Shown here: one piece after another, positions 36,356 through 48,538 of the stretch | Layout of the letters: every line of letters begins with the position of its first letter | How positions within the stretch are numbered: position 1 is the first letter of the stretch | Assembly: GCA_028023455.1 (NCBI GenBank) | Contig: JAQFVV010006272.1 | Coordinates: 1,079,501-1,143,500 of the forward strand | From: Epiperipatus broadwayi | Lineage: Eukaryota; Onychophora; Udeonychophora; Euonychophora; Peripatidae | Length of the DNA: 64,000 nt | Reading direction: 5' to 3' | Position numbers and translations under genes: made by a program | The notes under the pieces: generated by a model | What the model saw: the letters and a program-made list of their open reading frames with translations, nothing else | What the model was told of the DNA's origin: nothing | The model's database searches: none

Positions 36356-37295
36356 ACTCAATATCACGAAAAACAAAAAGCTCTAGCACATCTATGATCA
36401 TCATTAACAGCAAATGCTATAGTGGACCAGAAATGTTGGAGAGAATTCATTCACACTTCAAAATAAAGTTGCAAAACAATACTTTTCGAACAGGAAATAT
36501 ATGGAATTATATCACAACCAATCATAACATAAATGAAGCCCAAATATTACAAAAGCTATAGGTATTTCCTGAAAGCAATCATCCTGGCCTTCATGCAATC
36601 CCTAAATTTGTACTATTACATCTTAGTCACTACACTATTCCCATAGTCAAGAAGATGATTGACATGCTGGTCGAAGACTTTCAGAACATTCCAGATTTGT
36701 ACCCAGTGGCATTGATTCCTTTTCTTAAAAAAAACAAGAAAATCCATCTAGTCTCAACAATCTATGACCTATTTTTCCATGATATCGTTGCTAATTAAGA
36801 CAATTGAATCCTTAATCAAGGACCGGATTCAACCCCAACTTTACACACATATTTCATCTTTTCAATTTGCCTGAAAAGGATCATCCACTATTGACGCAGT
36901 TCAGCGTTTTCTTTTGCTAACTGAACATGTCAGACAAACCAATAAGTCAAAGCCACTGGCCGAACAACTGGACTTCTCCTCAGCATTTGACTCTGTAATA
37001 CCATCTGTTCCAGACAATGCGGAAGTATCAGGTGCCAGATGTGTACATCAGAATAATAGCAAACCTTTTACTAAATCATTCCATATTTACTTCTTTGGAT
37101 GGAAGGTTGTCTACAGGTTTTAGATCTCATATCTCGATTCCACAGGGTTCTCCCCTAGCATCATTATGTTTTATAACTTACATCAATCCCATGCTCAAGG
37201 ACATCGAGAATATCTTGCCAGGCATTTATGTTCCCGCTATCAAAAAACAAATCAACCATATCTCATATGTGGATGATGTTACCAAGACTGTTCAG
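36356..37295 (+). pseudogene. LINE ORF2 reverse transcriptase, 5' part
   Basis: Broken frames give PDLYPVALIPFLKKN (about 36690-36735) and SLIKDRIQPQLYTHISSFQF (about 36810-36870). Motif A follows as LDFSSAFDSV (about 36969-36999) and motif B as SIPQGSPLASLCFITYINPM (about 37134-37193). Motif C is HISYVDDVTK (about 37256-37285). The catalytic YVDD is intact. Several stops and at least two frameshifts are present. The plus-strand coding ends within 10 codons of YVDD, where the inverted segment begins. Confidence 0.8.
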
Positions 37296-37840
37296 TTTTC
37301 TAGGCATTTGGGCTTTTGCCAAGCTTATGGCCACAACCTTCCTTTTCCACAATAGCTTAGTACATAATGAGCCTATTTGTTTACCAAAGAATTTAGTGGG
37401 CTTGATGATTGGTAGATAGTAATTGAGTCTTGAAAACACTAGCATGTTAAGGAGTGTGATTTTACCAGGAATTGAAAGTGAAATACTAGAGAGAGCATTG
37501 ATTGTTTTATTGGTTTTTTGAAGGATTGAATTTTGAATTTCTCTAGTCATGATAGTTTTTGCTTTTGCCATGGGGAATCCTAAGAAAAGCTGTGGCTTGG
37601 CTGTAAATCTGGATGGAATTGTTGTTCCTGTTTTAATTCTCAGATGTAAGATTTACTATTGTTAATCTGGAAGTTTAATATTTTGACATGCTTGTCAATA
37701 ATTGTGAAGAGTGTTGGGAGATGAGCTTCACTGGGAAGAAAAATGGTAACATCGTCCAAAATATTAAACTTCCAAATTAACAATAGTAGTGAAAAAAATT
37801 GCATAGTACCAATTGACAAATGTAAGCAATAATGGCACAT
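37263..37840 (-). pseudogene. inverted RT thumb and C-terminus of the same LINE
   Basis: On the minus strand the frame at 37640-37840 gives LDDVTIFLPSEAHLPTLFTI and FQINNSKSYI, the RT palm just after motif C. The frame at 37263-37571 gives SLSIPGKITLLNMLVFSRLN and LCTKLLWKRK, the thumb. This is the part missing from the plus-strand copy, so the 3' segment is inverted. The DDVT codons occur at both sides of the junction, so the break is not a clean inversion of one intact copy. Confidence 0.7.
37651..37788. repeat. about 30-bp inverted repeat in rearranged LINE
   Basis: ACTATTGTTAATCTGGAAGT and following bases (about 37655-37687) pair with AAAATATTAAACTTCCAAAT and following bases (about 37757-37788), with one or two mismatches. 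The right arm repeats, in plus orientation, the coding sequence for KILNFQINNS that the left arm carries in minus. It marks a second switch of strand. Confidence 0.75.
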
Positions 37841-37860
37841 ATATGTTTTTCTCTTCCCAA

Positions 37861-40800
37861 TATTTCAAGAATAAAAAACTTTCTTTTAAACAAGTGGCCA
37901 AATTCAACCTTGTTATACAATTAAATTAATAATAACCACAAACACCTTATGCGTGACTGCATAATGCTTACTAGCTTTGTATTTTGAAGCCATTTCAATT
38001 TTTTTTAAAAAAGTAAACAAGTATAGAACATGTGCGTTATACTCACTTAGATTAAAAGTTTGGTTGATTAAGTTTCCATGACTCAAAAGATTGTGAGATA
38101 TGACAGTGCAAAAATTGCAGAATACATTACAAGATAAAAAAATGGCAACTCCTATACAGATAAATAATAGTAAAATGAATATTTTTAAAATTAATTTACA
38201 TATGTGTTTTTTTTTCCATTTATCTTTGTTGGTTTTCTTGTAAGTTAAATAATAGATGTTGAGACAGCAGATGTAGTGACTACATTGTATTTAATTGTTT
38301 TGTTGTTTTTTTTTTAAAAAGAAAATTGCAATGTAATGTCATATTTTCATCATATTATTCACACTCATATACATGCAAATATATACATAAATTATATATA
38401 AATATACACACATGCAATTTTAAAATTGCACAAAAAATAGTTAATATAAAATCAATTATGTATCTTAAAAGTAAAAAGATTTGAGTAATGATTTTAAAAA
38501 AAATTAATAATTGAAATAATTTCACTTTATTAAAAAAATACATTCATTAAAAAAATAAATAAATGAATTATGAACTTCAAATTTAAATTACAAAAGTAAA
38601 ATTAATAATTTACATCTAAAATAAAATAAAAAAGAAAATCTTTTAAGAAACCTTTTAAATGATATTAAATTATTTATAAGAAATAATCACATAATTTCAT
38701 AAAGTAAAAAAAAAAAGATTTAATTGATATTTATTTAAAGATATGTATTAACTGAGTTCATAAAATCGTTCTACGCATTTAAATATCTATTTATGTATTA
38801 TGTTTCTTTATATTTTATAATCAGGTTATATTTATATATATTTCACTTTTTAAATATCTACTTTAGTTCATTTTAAAATAAAAACACTGATTAATATACA
38901 CATTTTCAAAAGAATAATTACTGTCTGTTTAATAGAGAAAATGCCCTCTGAAGATAAAATAATAAAAAAATTTCAAATCAAACTTTTTATTTTTTGTTTT
39001 TACATTATCACAATGATAATTATCTAACAACACAAATTTAATTGTGATATTTACTATCTAAATTAACAATTTTTTTTATTCAGGGTTACTCATACTATAT
39101 CAAATATTTTACATATCTTTCACATAATAAATAACAAATTAATGATTTAATCTTAACAATAAAAAGCAAAATTTATATATATTAAAATGATAATAATAAA
39201 AACACTTTAATATGAATATAAAGATGAAAAATAGGTTATTCTTTGTATAAAGCAAAGCCAATCACAAAAATTACTGAGTTCTAGAAATATATTTTATTCT
39301 TTTTATCAAATTGATTAAAAAAATACAAAATGATAGAGACATACAAGTTACTTTTACATAAATTAAAAATTGAATTACAAATTATAATAACAATTAGACC
39401 AATGACTGTTAGTTGAAGTAGTTAGTGTTATCTCAAATGTATTAGCATGTTATTAAATGACTCACTGTTCATATAATTGCTGACCACTGGTCTAAATAAT
39501 AACTAGATATTCATTTATTGATCAAAATTGAATGGATAATTTAGTTACATAAATCAAATATCTGGAAAAAAATATAAAGCTACTTATAACCTGACCGTCA
39601 ACTTGAACCTTAAGTTATGGCCATGGCAAATTAATGTGAAAATCTCATTTCAGAATTTAATCTAGAATGGCAAGCAAGGCAATAAAATGCATTTACCATT
39701 ACATAATGTAGTTGTTTAAAAGTCTAAATTATTAGAAAAAAGATAGACATAGGTCATTTAGAAATATATATATAAATTTATTTTTTGGCATTAATAATCC
39801 ATACTTTTCAAGCACTCTTCCTACTAAGTTATATACATAAATGTGATTGCAATAAATATCAAATAGTAGTACCCAAATGACTGTTCTATTAGCTTATAAC
39901 TAGTAGTTTTTCTTAGTAAAAAGCATGCTTTTTTTTATTACTGCCACCTCATAAGTAATCTTTTATTCCTAATAATATTATATTCAACAATTATAATATT
40001 TTGATTTCATGAACATGCCTATCTAGTTCTATAGACTAGATATAAATCTTTAACTATATGTATATTTTAGTGACCTCAATGCAAGCACCTTTGATTTTAC
40101 TCAATTCTTTTACTCAATTTATAAGTTATTTATGAAAGTACAAATAAAAATCAGATACCAAATAATAATGTTAAAGTAATCATCAAACCAATTTCTAGCT
40201 ATTTGTTTTTTTGCAGTAGTGAGCATTGTTTTGCACTATATTCATACTGCTTAATTATGCTTTATAAAAAACATAAAAATAAAGTGTGTTAACTTTAATA
40301 AATGTTTCCCTATGTTCAACAATGCAAAGCATTCATTTCCATTGAAATATTAATCTATATAAAAATTAATTTCAAATGGAATTACTATTGAGAAAAATTA
40401 AAACATTATAAAAAATATAATAATAATTTAGTGAGGTTTTTATAAATATATTAAAACTTTGTAATAGTTAAAATCAGGACAGACAGAGAAAAGGGGGAGA
40501 TTCATAGATAGAGAGAAAAGAGATGAAAGAAAAGCATATCATGAGAGCTAATAAAAAGCTGTGGGTCTCATACAATCATTTTGTAGAATGTACAAATCAT
40601 TCAATGCATACTTTTTTTCTAAATAAATTAAAAACTGAAACAAAGAATGACAATAAACATTTTGTATCAGTAATCATTTTAATTCATTTGAGACAAATTA
40701 TGGGCCTTACTTTTTAAAGCTCTGATCTCTAAATATCAATGCAGTTGTTTTATCAAACATTTGACAATTACTATTTTCTTAATATATATTTTAATTAAAT

Positions 40801-42414
40801 TTAAAAATAAAATATATGATAACATTATAATACATTAAACTTAATTCACTTTTTTTCATATTCCCTCTATAAACAATTATATTTTAAATTAATAATATTA
40901 AATACAATATGTTTTAAATGATGATTAAATGTAACTAAATCAAAGCTTAAAATATATAATTTTTCATATAAGTGAATTCTAAAATAAAATTATTTTTGAA
41001 TGTAATTATAATTAAAAATATTTATAGAAATAAAAAAAAAATTAAATATAAGTTTATTTTTATGGTTTACTAACATAATTTCTTCCACAGCATCAAATAA
41101 GGAAATGACTAAATCAATAAACATGAATGCCATAATGAAGACCATCTGGTAATAAGAGAAGTGCTTATGCAAGCTTCAGTCACACAAGAATAATTCATTG
41201 TGCATGTTCATGTGATATCTTTCTCATTTTATGTAAGGATTTTGTTTAACAATTTAGATTTCTTGTCTGCTAGTTTTATCTTTAACAGGGAAAATGCAAT
41301 GAGCCAAAAAAAAAAAAGAAGAAAGAAATAAAAAACTAACATATACATCAGAAAAAAAAAAATTCCAAGTAAAAGACTGGAAAAATTAACAAAGATCTAA
41401 GTGTTGAATATGTAATGACTTTTAAAAAGAAGAAAATTAAATACAAAATACAGTAAGGGAATTTCCAAACTAAATTAATATTATAATATCACAAATCAGA
41501 TTGTAACCCTTGCTAAGGTGGATGACTGAAAAGCAAGTAACAGATGTTAGAATCAATTTAACATTTTTATGATTTTTGAAATTAGCAATTTTCATAAAAA
41601 CTAAAATTAAATGAACAAAATTTTAATGTATAAAATATAAATATATTAAATAAATTTTTTATGTGTATTTAAACTTATATTTTTGATTTTGTTTTATGCC
41701 TTTTCCTGTTTAACTGACGGGGCTTAATAGTAATTTTATTCAAGGTTGGGAATCTGAAATGATTTGCTCATAAATACATGCTTTTTCAAGATATTATTGC
41801 ATGTACTAGATCATATAACAAATTTGTTTTTGGAACCAATTACATTACTGGCAGGGAACTTCATTGTAATAATCTCCATAGATTCTATCTGACGTATATA
41901 ATGAGATCAATTCATTCTATTATTTCATAAGAAATTACTTATTCAAAATAAAAACAAATATAATAATTAATGCGGAATCAGATAAAATACTTCAAAATAA
42001 GACCATTTTAGTTAATTTTTTTTTTTTTAATATTTGAAGATATTCAAGAAAAAAAATACGTATTAGTATTAAAAAAAATAAAATTTAAAAAGATTTATAA
42101 TCATGACCTAAAATTACAATTACAAAAGGCTTAGAAACAAAAATAATTAGACTTTTAAAATTACAAGATAATCTCTACATATGTAACTAAGATGGTGAAC
42201 TGATTGACAAAACTAAAAATTTGGATTATTATTATTATACATTTCCTTCTAAAAAAACGAATAGTTTCATTCGTTGAAAGAGTTCTCTATTCTTTTATTT
42301 CCACTACTAAAACAATTGACTTTAGTGAATTATTTATGTAGAAGTAAAATAAAATAAAAAGACAATATTGAGTTTGATATCAGGTAGATTTCTCACATGG
42401 TATTTAATATCCTG
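37861..42414. other. AT-rich intergenic DNA, no gene seen
   Basis: About 4.5 kb of very AT-rich DNA. Short frames near 38355, 40523 and 40990 have no motif or supporting context. No element ends or RNA genes were found. Confidence 0.6.
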
Positions 42415-43957
42415 AAAATGATATAAGAAAGTATAATTGTGAACTAGCAAGGAAAGCTGTAGAAGAGAATAAAAGTCTCAACAGTGTAAAACAACATTTT
42501 GGTATTGGTAGGAAATTTATATCTGCAATAAGAAAAAAAGATGGAACTATTATTAAAATGAGAGATGACATCATGAAATGGGTAGAAGACTTCTATCAAA
42601 ATTTATATAGTAATAAAGAACAAGTACCTCATATATCTATTATATCTTCAGAATTGCCCAGAATTTTAAATGAAGAAGTGAGACATGCAATTAAATTGAT
42701 GAAGAAAGGAAAGGTTCCAGGTAATGATAGAATTATAATTGATATATTAAAAGAAGCAGGTAAAGAAATATAATTTTTTTTAGCCAAGTTATATACCAAA
42801 TGTGTAAATGATAAAGATGTACCAGATGATTGGAAAAATGCAGTATTAATGTTAATATTTAAAAAAGGTGATAAAGAAGATATTAGATATTACAGGCCTA
42901 TCAGGCTTTTATCAGTTTTATACAAAAATTTTACCAAGATAATTACAGTGTAACTCATTAGAGAACGTTGGATTTCCACCAACCGAGAAAAAGCTGGATT
43001 TAAATAGTGGTTTTAGTATAGTAGATCATTCCAGGTATTGAGAGAAGTTATAGAAAGGATAAATGAATATGAATTGCCATTATGCATTGGATTTGTAGAT
43101 TATGAAAAGGCATTTGATTCTATAAACATTTCTTCAGTGATTAAAGCATTGGATCATCAAGGAAGAGATCCAGGATATTGCCATATTTTAAAGAATATTT
43201 ATAAAAATGCAAAAGCAACAATTAGATTACATAATGATACTGGGAAAGTCAACATTAAGAAGGGAGGGTGACTCCATATCTCCAAAACTTTTTACAGCAG
43301 TGCTGCAAAAAGTATTTTGTGGATTAAAATGGGAAGAGTGAAAGTAAATGGAGATTATTTAAGTCATTTAGATTTTGCAGATGATGTAGTTGTTTTTGAA
43401 AATAATGCTTTAGATCTGCAGGAAATGTTGCAGGAGTTATCAGATGAAAGTAGGACTAAAGGTAAATGTTAAAAAGACTAAAGTAATGTTTAATGGATTT
43501 TCTCAAAATATGAAAATAAAGATTGATTATGATGAGTTAGAAGAAGTTAATAGCTACAAATGTCTTGGTCAGATTATTAATACAGATGAAAAAACAATGA
43601 ATGAAATTAATCATAGAATTAAACTTTGTTGGAATGCTTTTGGTAGAAATAACTTAATATTAAAAGGAAATATGCCCATGTATTTGAAAAGAAAGGTTTT
43701 TAATAAATGTGTTTTATCAGTTCTTATTTATGGATCTGAGACTTGGATACTTAATAGAACAATAGAGACTTCAGACCACTCAAAGAAGTATGGAGCAATG
43801 CATATTAGGAGTAACAAGAAGAGATCGACAACACAATATATGGGTAAGAGAACAAACAGGTGTTTGTTATTGACCTCATTGAAAAAATTAAAAGACTGAA
43901 ATGGAGTTGGGCTGGACATATTTCTAGAAGATGATAATAGATAAACAATTTTTGTTC
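42415..43957 (+). mobile_element. RTE-type LINE fragment, copy 2
   Basis: A plus-strand fragment runs from the linker before the RT (ATGATATAAGAAAGTATAAT, about 42419) to the C-terminal region (GGGCTGGACATATTTCTAGA, about 43911). Open pieces at 42558-42773, 43038-43271 and 43444-43899 give KKGKVPGNDRI, FVDYEKAFDSIN and YKCLGQIINTDE. Motif B is frameshifted near 43265, and FADD survives as LDFADDVVVF near 43370. Unlike the other copies it lacks the 3' end and triplet tail, so it has been truncated on both sides. It is the only RTE copy here on the plus strand. Confidence 0.85.
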
Positions 43958-44334
43958 AAAGAATATAAATGTCCAACATAATATGGTTATTATTCACATT
44001 ATTCATCTTTTTAATATTAGTTTCTTTTTTGCCAATTACTTCTCTCAATTTAGTTTAGTAATATATCATTTTAATTATTTTTCCCTTTGTTAAAACAGAC
44101 TCATGATAAATGTCCTATTATTCATAAACATGGTATCATTCTTTTTTTAATTTACAGTTCTTCATCAAATGGCCTTTCACTCTTATACAACAACATGTCC
44201 AGACAATAGTCACACAGTAGTACAGTTTCAACTCTCAGCTTCTATATTTATACTCATTTAAAATCACTTCACATCCATAGTATTTTGAAACTCTGCTGCA
44301 TTTTCCAGCACAGTCTCATAGGCTAAACATTTCT
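43958..44334. other. spacer, no gene seen
   Basis: AT-rich sequence. A minus-strand reading continues past the stop of the 44335-44631 frame in another phase (LAYETVLENAAEFQNTMDVK, about 44263-44322), which suggests that frame once extended further. Confidence 0.4.
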
Positions 44335-44631
44335 CTATTGTTGTTTGTGTATTAAATTACGTCTGGTAAGTAGAACTTGGCTAAGTTTACTGCCATTTAT
44401 TTCCCATAACTGGTTGAAAAGCATATTGTTCTGCTCGGTATTGAAATTAAATTGTTTTGTGAGTATATGCAATTTAACATCATAACAACTCTTCTCATGC
44501 GGTGTTTGACTTGTTTCTGAATTGGAGACATGTAACTTCTTTTTTATATCTTGATAAGGTACTTCCTTGGAAGTTTTAAAATTACAGAGCTGATTTGCTA
44601 TTTGAAGAACTTCTTTACCAAACATCCACAT
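44335..44631 (-). CDS. unrecognised 98-residue open frame, possible gene remnant or exon
   Basis: From ATG 44631 to the stop at 44335 this frame encodes 98 residues with balanced composition (FGKEVLQIANQLCNF near the start, LFNQLWEINGSKLSQVLLTR near the end), unlike the lysine/asparagine/isoleucine bias of chance frames here. A second open stretch in another phase continues the same style downstream (about 44322-44263). It looks like a small helical protein, an exon or a retrocopied mRNA piece with a frameshift. I could not match it to a family. The surrounding 44.1-45.6 kb is less AT-rich than average. Confidence 0.35.
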   Translation of the reverse strand: MWMFGKEVLQIANQLCNFKTSKEVPYQDIKKKLHVSNSETSQTPHEKSCYDVKLHILTKQFNFNTEQNNMLFNQLWEINGSKLSQVLLTRRNLIHKQQ

Positions 44632-45600
44632 TAATGTTGCTATGTCACATTAATGTTATGATAGTGAACATCTGATTGCTTATGTATATGAAAGGTTAAC
44701 AGTGGCATAAAAGAGCTGTCAGTTGGATAAGGGAACTTTGGTAATTTTTGTTGCCATGAAAAATTTCACCAATAAGTATATGGACATGAATTCAAAATCT
44801 AAACAGGTCATCAACCTCTGTTGAAATTTTGGGAAACTTAAAGAAGACTCCTGATATGATGGATTAATATATTGGTATTATATAATTTCAAACTCATCTA
44901 TAAGTCTGTAAAAAAATTGGACAAGCAGACATACTGTCAAGATTAATGGATATGCATGAATTTGAGCCTGAGAAATGGAAATTCCATATATGTCTCAATA
45001 GTTGATCCCAAGTAAAATTGTGATATAAGAAATTTTAATAGTGTAAAATTTCATGTTGATATACAAAAATGTGGCTGCCTAGAGTTGTATTAAACGTTTT
45101 ATTAAAACAATTATGAATGAGACAGCAGAACAATACAATTGAAGTTAGAAGACACATTATTCATTTGAGAAACCATCAAAATGAGCCATTAAGAATGATA
45201 TCTCCAATAGCAGAAGCAAACATTCCAGTAACAAAAAATGTGTGGCTGCAATATTAGAGGCAGAGATGAAGAAACTCTAAGAAGTAATCAGATAGATAAA
45301 ACTAATCTATCTAGAATGTGTAACAAGTATTGTGATTTACCAACAGCATCAGTGTGAATTTACTCAGTTCAAGACAGTCTGAACAAGACAAGAGGCAAAA
45401 AGATGTGTATATCACCACCTAGACAAGTGAGATGAATAAGACCACAGAAACAAAAGAATTAATTACATTTGTGATTAACCAAGATATTTCCGAGAGTGTT
45501 GAGAGGAGTGTGCTTTTTGACTAAATTTAGCACTGTGTATGCATATATATATATATCTATTGTATAATGTGCAAATAAAGTTCATATATAAAATCCCTCA
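44632..45600. other. less AT-rich unassigned region
   Basis: About 1 kb with slightly higher GC than the flanks and many stops. It ends near an AATAAA at about 45575. This could be a decayed gene or retroelement relic, but no domain could be read on either strand. Confidence 0.35.
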
Positions 45601-47312
45601 AATTGTAAGCACTAGAAAATTAATAAACACAAATTTGCATCAAACTAATGTATACTAATATATGTAGATTATTCTATTTATATAAAAACAACAAAAGTCT
45701 ATGCAAAGTGTGTATAAGCAAAAAAGAACAGTAAGAACACACATGTACTGATAATGCAGATAAAGTGGTGCATGTGAAGTAGTTTAACTACTACAATATG
45801 AAAGATAAGCTTGTGCATTTGCAGAATAAATCCGTACATAGAAATTACGTTTTTCATAATCCAACATTCCTAAGTATATTTAACTTTATACTTATATTCA
45901 GTTGTTTTATCTCGGGTTAATAAAATCATGTTAAGTTTTAGATTTCGTGTTGAATTTTACTTACAATTTACCATACAATTAGTTTTTTCAATCCTTTGGT
46001 ATGATTGCTATTGAGACATTTTGTGCATAACTTTGCCAACAATCTCCTTAATAATTTATCTTATTCTTTTAAACAATAATAATAATTCTGAAACGTTCTA
46101 TATATATCAGCAATGCCCTACTTCCAAAAAATTGGATTTTAAATAAAATATTCTAAAATAAAATTATACAAACATATAATGAGCAATAGCAAATTAAAAA
46201 TGGATTTTAATGGAATACTTTACATACATTTACTTTTAAAATTTTGTTTTTGTAAGCATCAATAGAAAACTTCCAATCAGTCAATTAAATTAGTAATACT
46301 TATATATACATATTTTAAGGATTGAAAAACTATAGTACTTACACTTTGGATTCTTGTCAGATTGTAATGAATATTTTCGACACGTAAAATTATATATTTT
46401 ATTGTAATAACTACCATCGCATAAGTGACGAAAAGCCATATTGATAGCTTCCCCAGCATACGGTTCTCCAGTTTTCTTTAAATTAAAAAAACAAAAAAAA
46501 GAAATCATGCAAAAAAGATTATATATATATATGTGGATATACATACATAATAACATTTTATAATACATTGTATAAATTATAACTTGATTAGAGCATTCGG
46601 AAATGGCTTTATAATTTTATTACGACTTTAAAGCAAAATGAAACTATTTAAGTTATCTGAAATCAACTTTGTGTGTCGCCAGACATATTTGTGCCACTAT
46701 TTAAATATATCTTATGACTACATTTGGAATTATATATTTTCTAAAATAATAATATTAACTAAACATTTTACGTAAGAGCTTTCTCAAAACAGATGATTTT
46801 ACATTTTTTCCCAAAATACGTTTGTCTTTGTATGAGTGATGATAATTTCAAATTGTTAAAAAAAGTTAAATATTTGTAATTCGTGAATGCGCTTATATAT
46901 ATACACAACTTATATATATATATAGTAAAACACACACACACTCAAACAACAGCTTACTTATTACTTAAAGAAAACGTAACTAGTGTAAAATTATATTTTA
47001 AGTCTCCATAAATTAGGAACACGTGTATTAGACATATAAAATTGTACACAAAACATATAACATAAATAATTATTACCCTGATATCCTGCAATCGCTCTTG
47101 ATAAGACTATGTTGAAACACAAGTCACTATCAACTTCAGCATTCATAAAATCAGTACGTTTTCAACATTATCGAATTATAATTTTGCATTTTCAGAATGC
47201 TTACTAATATATTTCTAATTATAAAATCTAAATATTAACGTGCTGTGAATGGAAAGATTTCGCGAACGTTAATTTCTAAACGAGGTAGTGAACTTACTAG
47301 CTTCTCACTCTC
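45601..47312. other. AT-rich intergenic DNA, no gene seen
   Basis: It contains several (TA)n and (TG/CA)n runs (for example near 46520 and 46895-46945). No supported gene. Confidence 0.55.
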
Positions 47313-47428
47313 AAATCAAAATGCTTTGTCAAGCGTTGGTGGCCTAGTGGTTAGCATAGCTACCTTCCAAGCAGCTGGCCCGGGTTCGTTCCCCAATGCA
47401 TTTAATATAAGAAAAAAAATCAAAATGC
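47313..47428 (+). mobile_element. retroposed tRNA-Gly copy with 12-bp TSD
   Basis: AAATCAAAATGC occurs at 47313-47324 and again at 47417-47428. Between them lie an 8-base leader, a tRNA-Gly-like sequence, and a short A-rich trailer. The pattern fits LINE-assisted retroposition of a tRNA transcript, with no SINE body attached. Confidence 0.75.
47333..47400 (+). pseudogene. tRNA-Gly(TCC) pseudogene
   Basis: The 68-nt sequence starts GCGTTGG and has the A box TGGCCTAGTGGTTAGC. Its anticodon loop is CTTCCAA (anticodon TCC) inside a CTACC/GGCAG-type arm context, followed by the B-box region GGGTTCGTTCC and the end AATGCA. Compared with a normal tRNA-Gly about four bases are missing from the T arm and 3' acceptor junction, so the T stem cannot form fully. 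It is best read as an inactive copy. The flanking TSD explains how it arrived. Confidence 0.75.
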
Positions 47429-48538
47429 GTTAGACTTGCCTATATAATTAGAAAGTAGGTTCAAAATAAGACGGCCTCTCTCGTGGTACAATTAAGCACT
47501 CAAGATGCATAGTATTAAGGTTAAAAGCCTAATATGCATTTAAATCCAATAATGTTGTCGGACACATCCTTATTTTATTACACCATTACAGAGCATTATG
47601 TTCTTTTCTAACTAATAGAATTGTCTTACGTGTTCTTTTTTTTTCTGCTTTTATATAAACATGATATGTTAAAATCTTAGCAATCCTGTTAAGACTATTC
47701 CAAAACGGTATTTTAATTGCCCATATTTAACTAATAATTATAAAACTAATGATATGACAATGTATGACCATTAAGTAAGTATAATCCCTTTGTATTAAAA
47801 GTTATAACATTAATTAAGACCTGCACTTTCCTAAAAAATATTTTACTACATGCTTTATGATACAAAGAAATGAGAGAAAAATGTTAACTTTTTTTTATCC
47901 AAATGAAGTTTATTGTTGATTCTGTTTAGTAATAAAATTTTTTATACATAGTCATAATTCTATTTTTTCACTCTCTTTGTTAAGCTTCCTAATGATAGAT
48001 GTGAAGACTCCCAAGATATAACAATTAACAGATGCATGTTTATGATTACAACCTTAAATTGAGGGTGAGTTGGATAAACAATGAATTTTTTTCAGATCAC
48101 AAACAATATAATAACTCATAATGAATCAATTTAGTCATCCAGTAATAATCAGGCAAGGAATATGTATTTATTGCTAGTTTAGTGTAAATTGTGAAATTAA
48201 TGGTTGTGTTGAATGCAAAAAAAAAATACTATTATAATACTACATGACCTGTTTTATTATTTGTTTGCCATACACCTGTAGACATTGAGTTTATGTATAC
48301 TACTTCCTTTTCTCAAAGACATTCTAGAATACTTCTCTCAATATTATATCAATATTTAACTTCATTCAATATGACTTCCCACAATATAGATTAACAGAAA
48401 TGGCAGAAGGCGGTAAACAAGGCATGAGGACACTGATACAAGAAAGCACTATAACAATCAAAATTAAGAATACATTTTCTTATGTTATAAATATTAATTA
48501 ATGTAACTTGATTCATTATTTCTACAAAATAAAAAAAA
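47429..48538. other. AT-rich intergenic DNA, no gene seen
   Basis: Nothing recognisable. The frame at 48391-48627 overlaps the RTE 3' end and is chance. Confidence 0.5.

Larger units (their letters stand above)
33175..37860 (+). mobile_element. L1/Tx1-like LINE with rearranged 3' part
   Basis: About 4.7 kb of a two-ORF LINE lies on the plus strand up to about 37295. A less AT-rich 5' leader (about 33180-33363) is followed by ORF1 with a zinc knuckle, an APE-type endonuclease, and an RT ending just after the YVDD motif. The rest of the RT and thumb then appears on the minus strand (37263-37780). Motif style (SLPGKIT-type thumb, LLWKRK) suggests the L1/Tx1 side of the LINE tree, but the clade is not certain. 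Boundaries and TSD were not found. Few stops break ORF1, so the copy is not very old. Confidence 0.75.
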
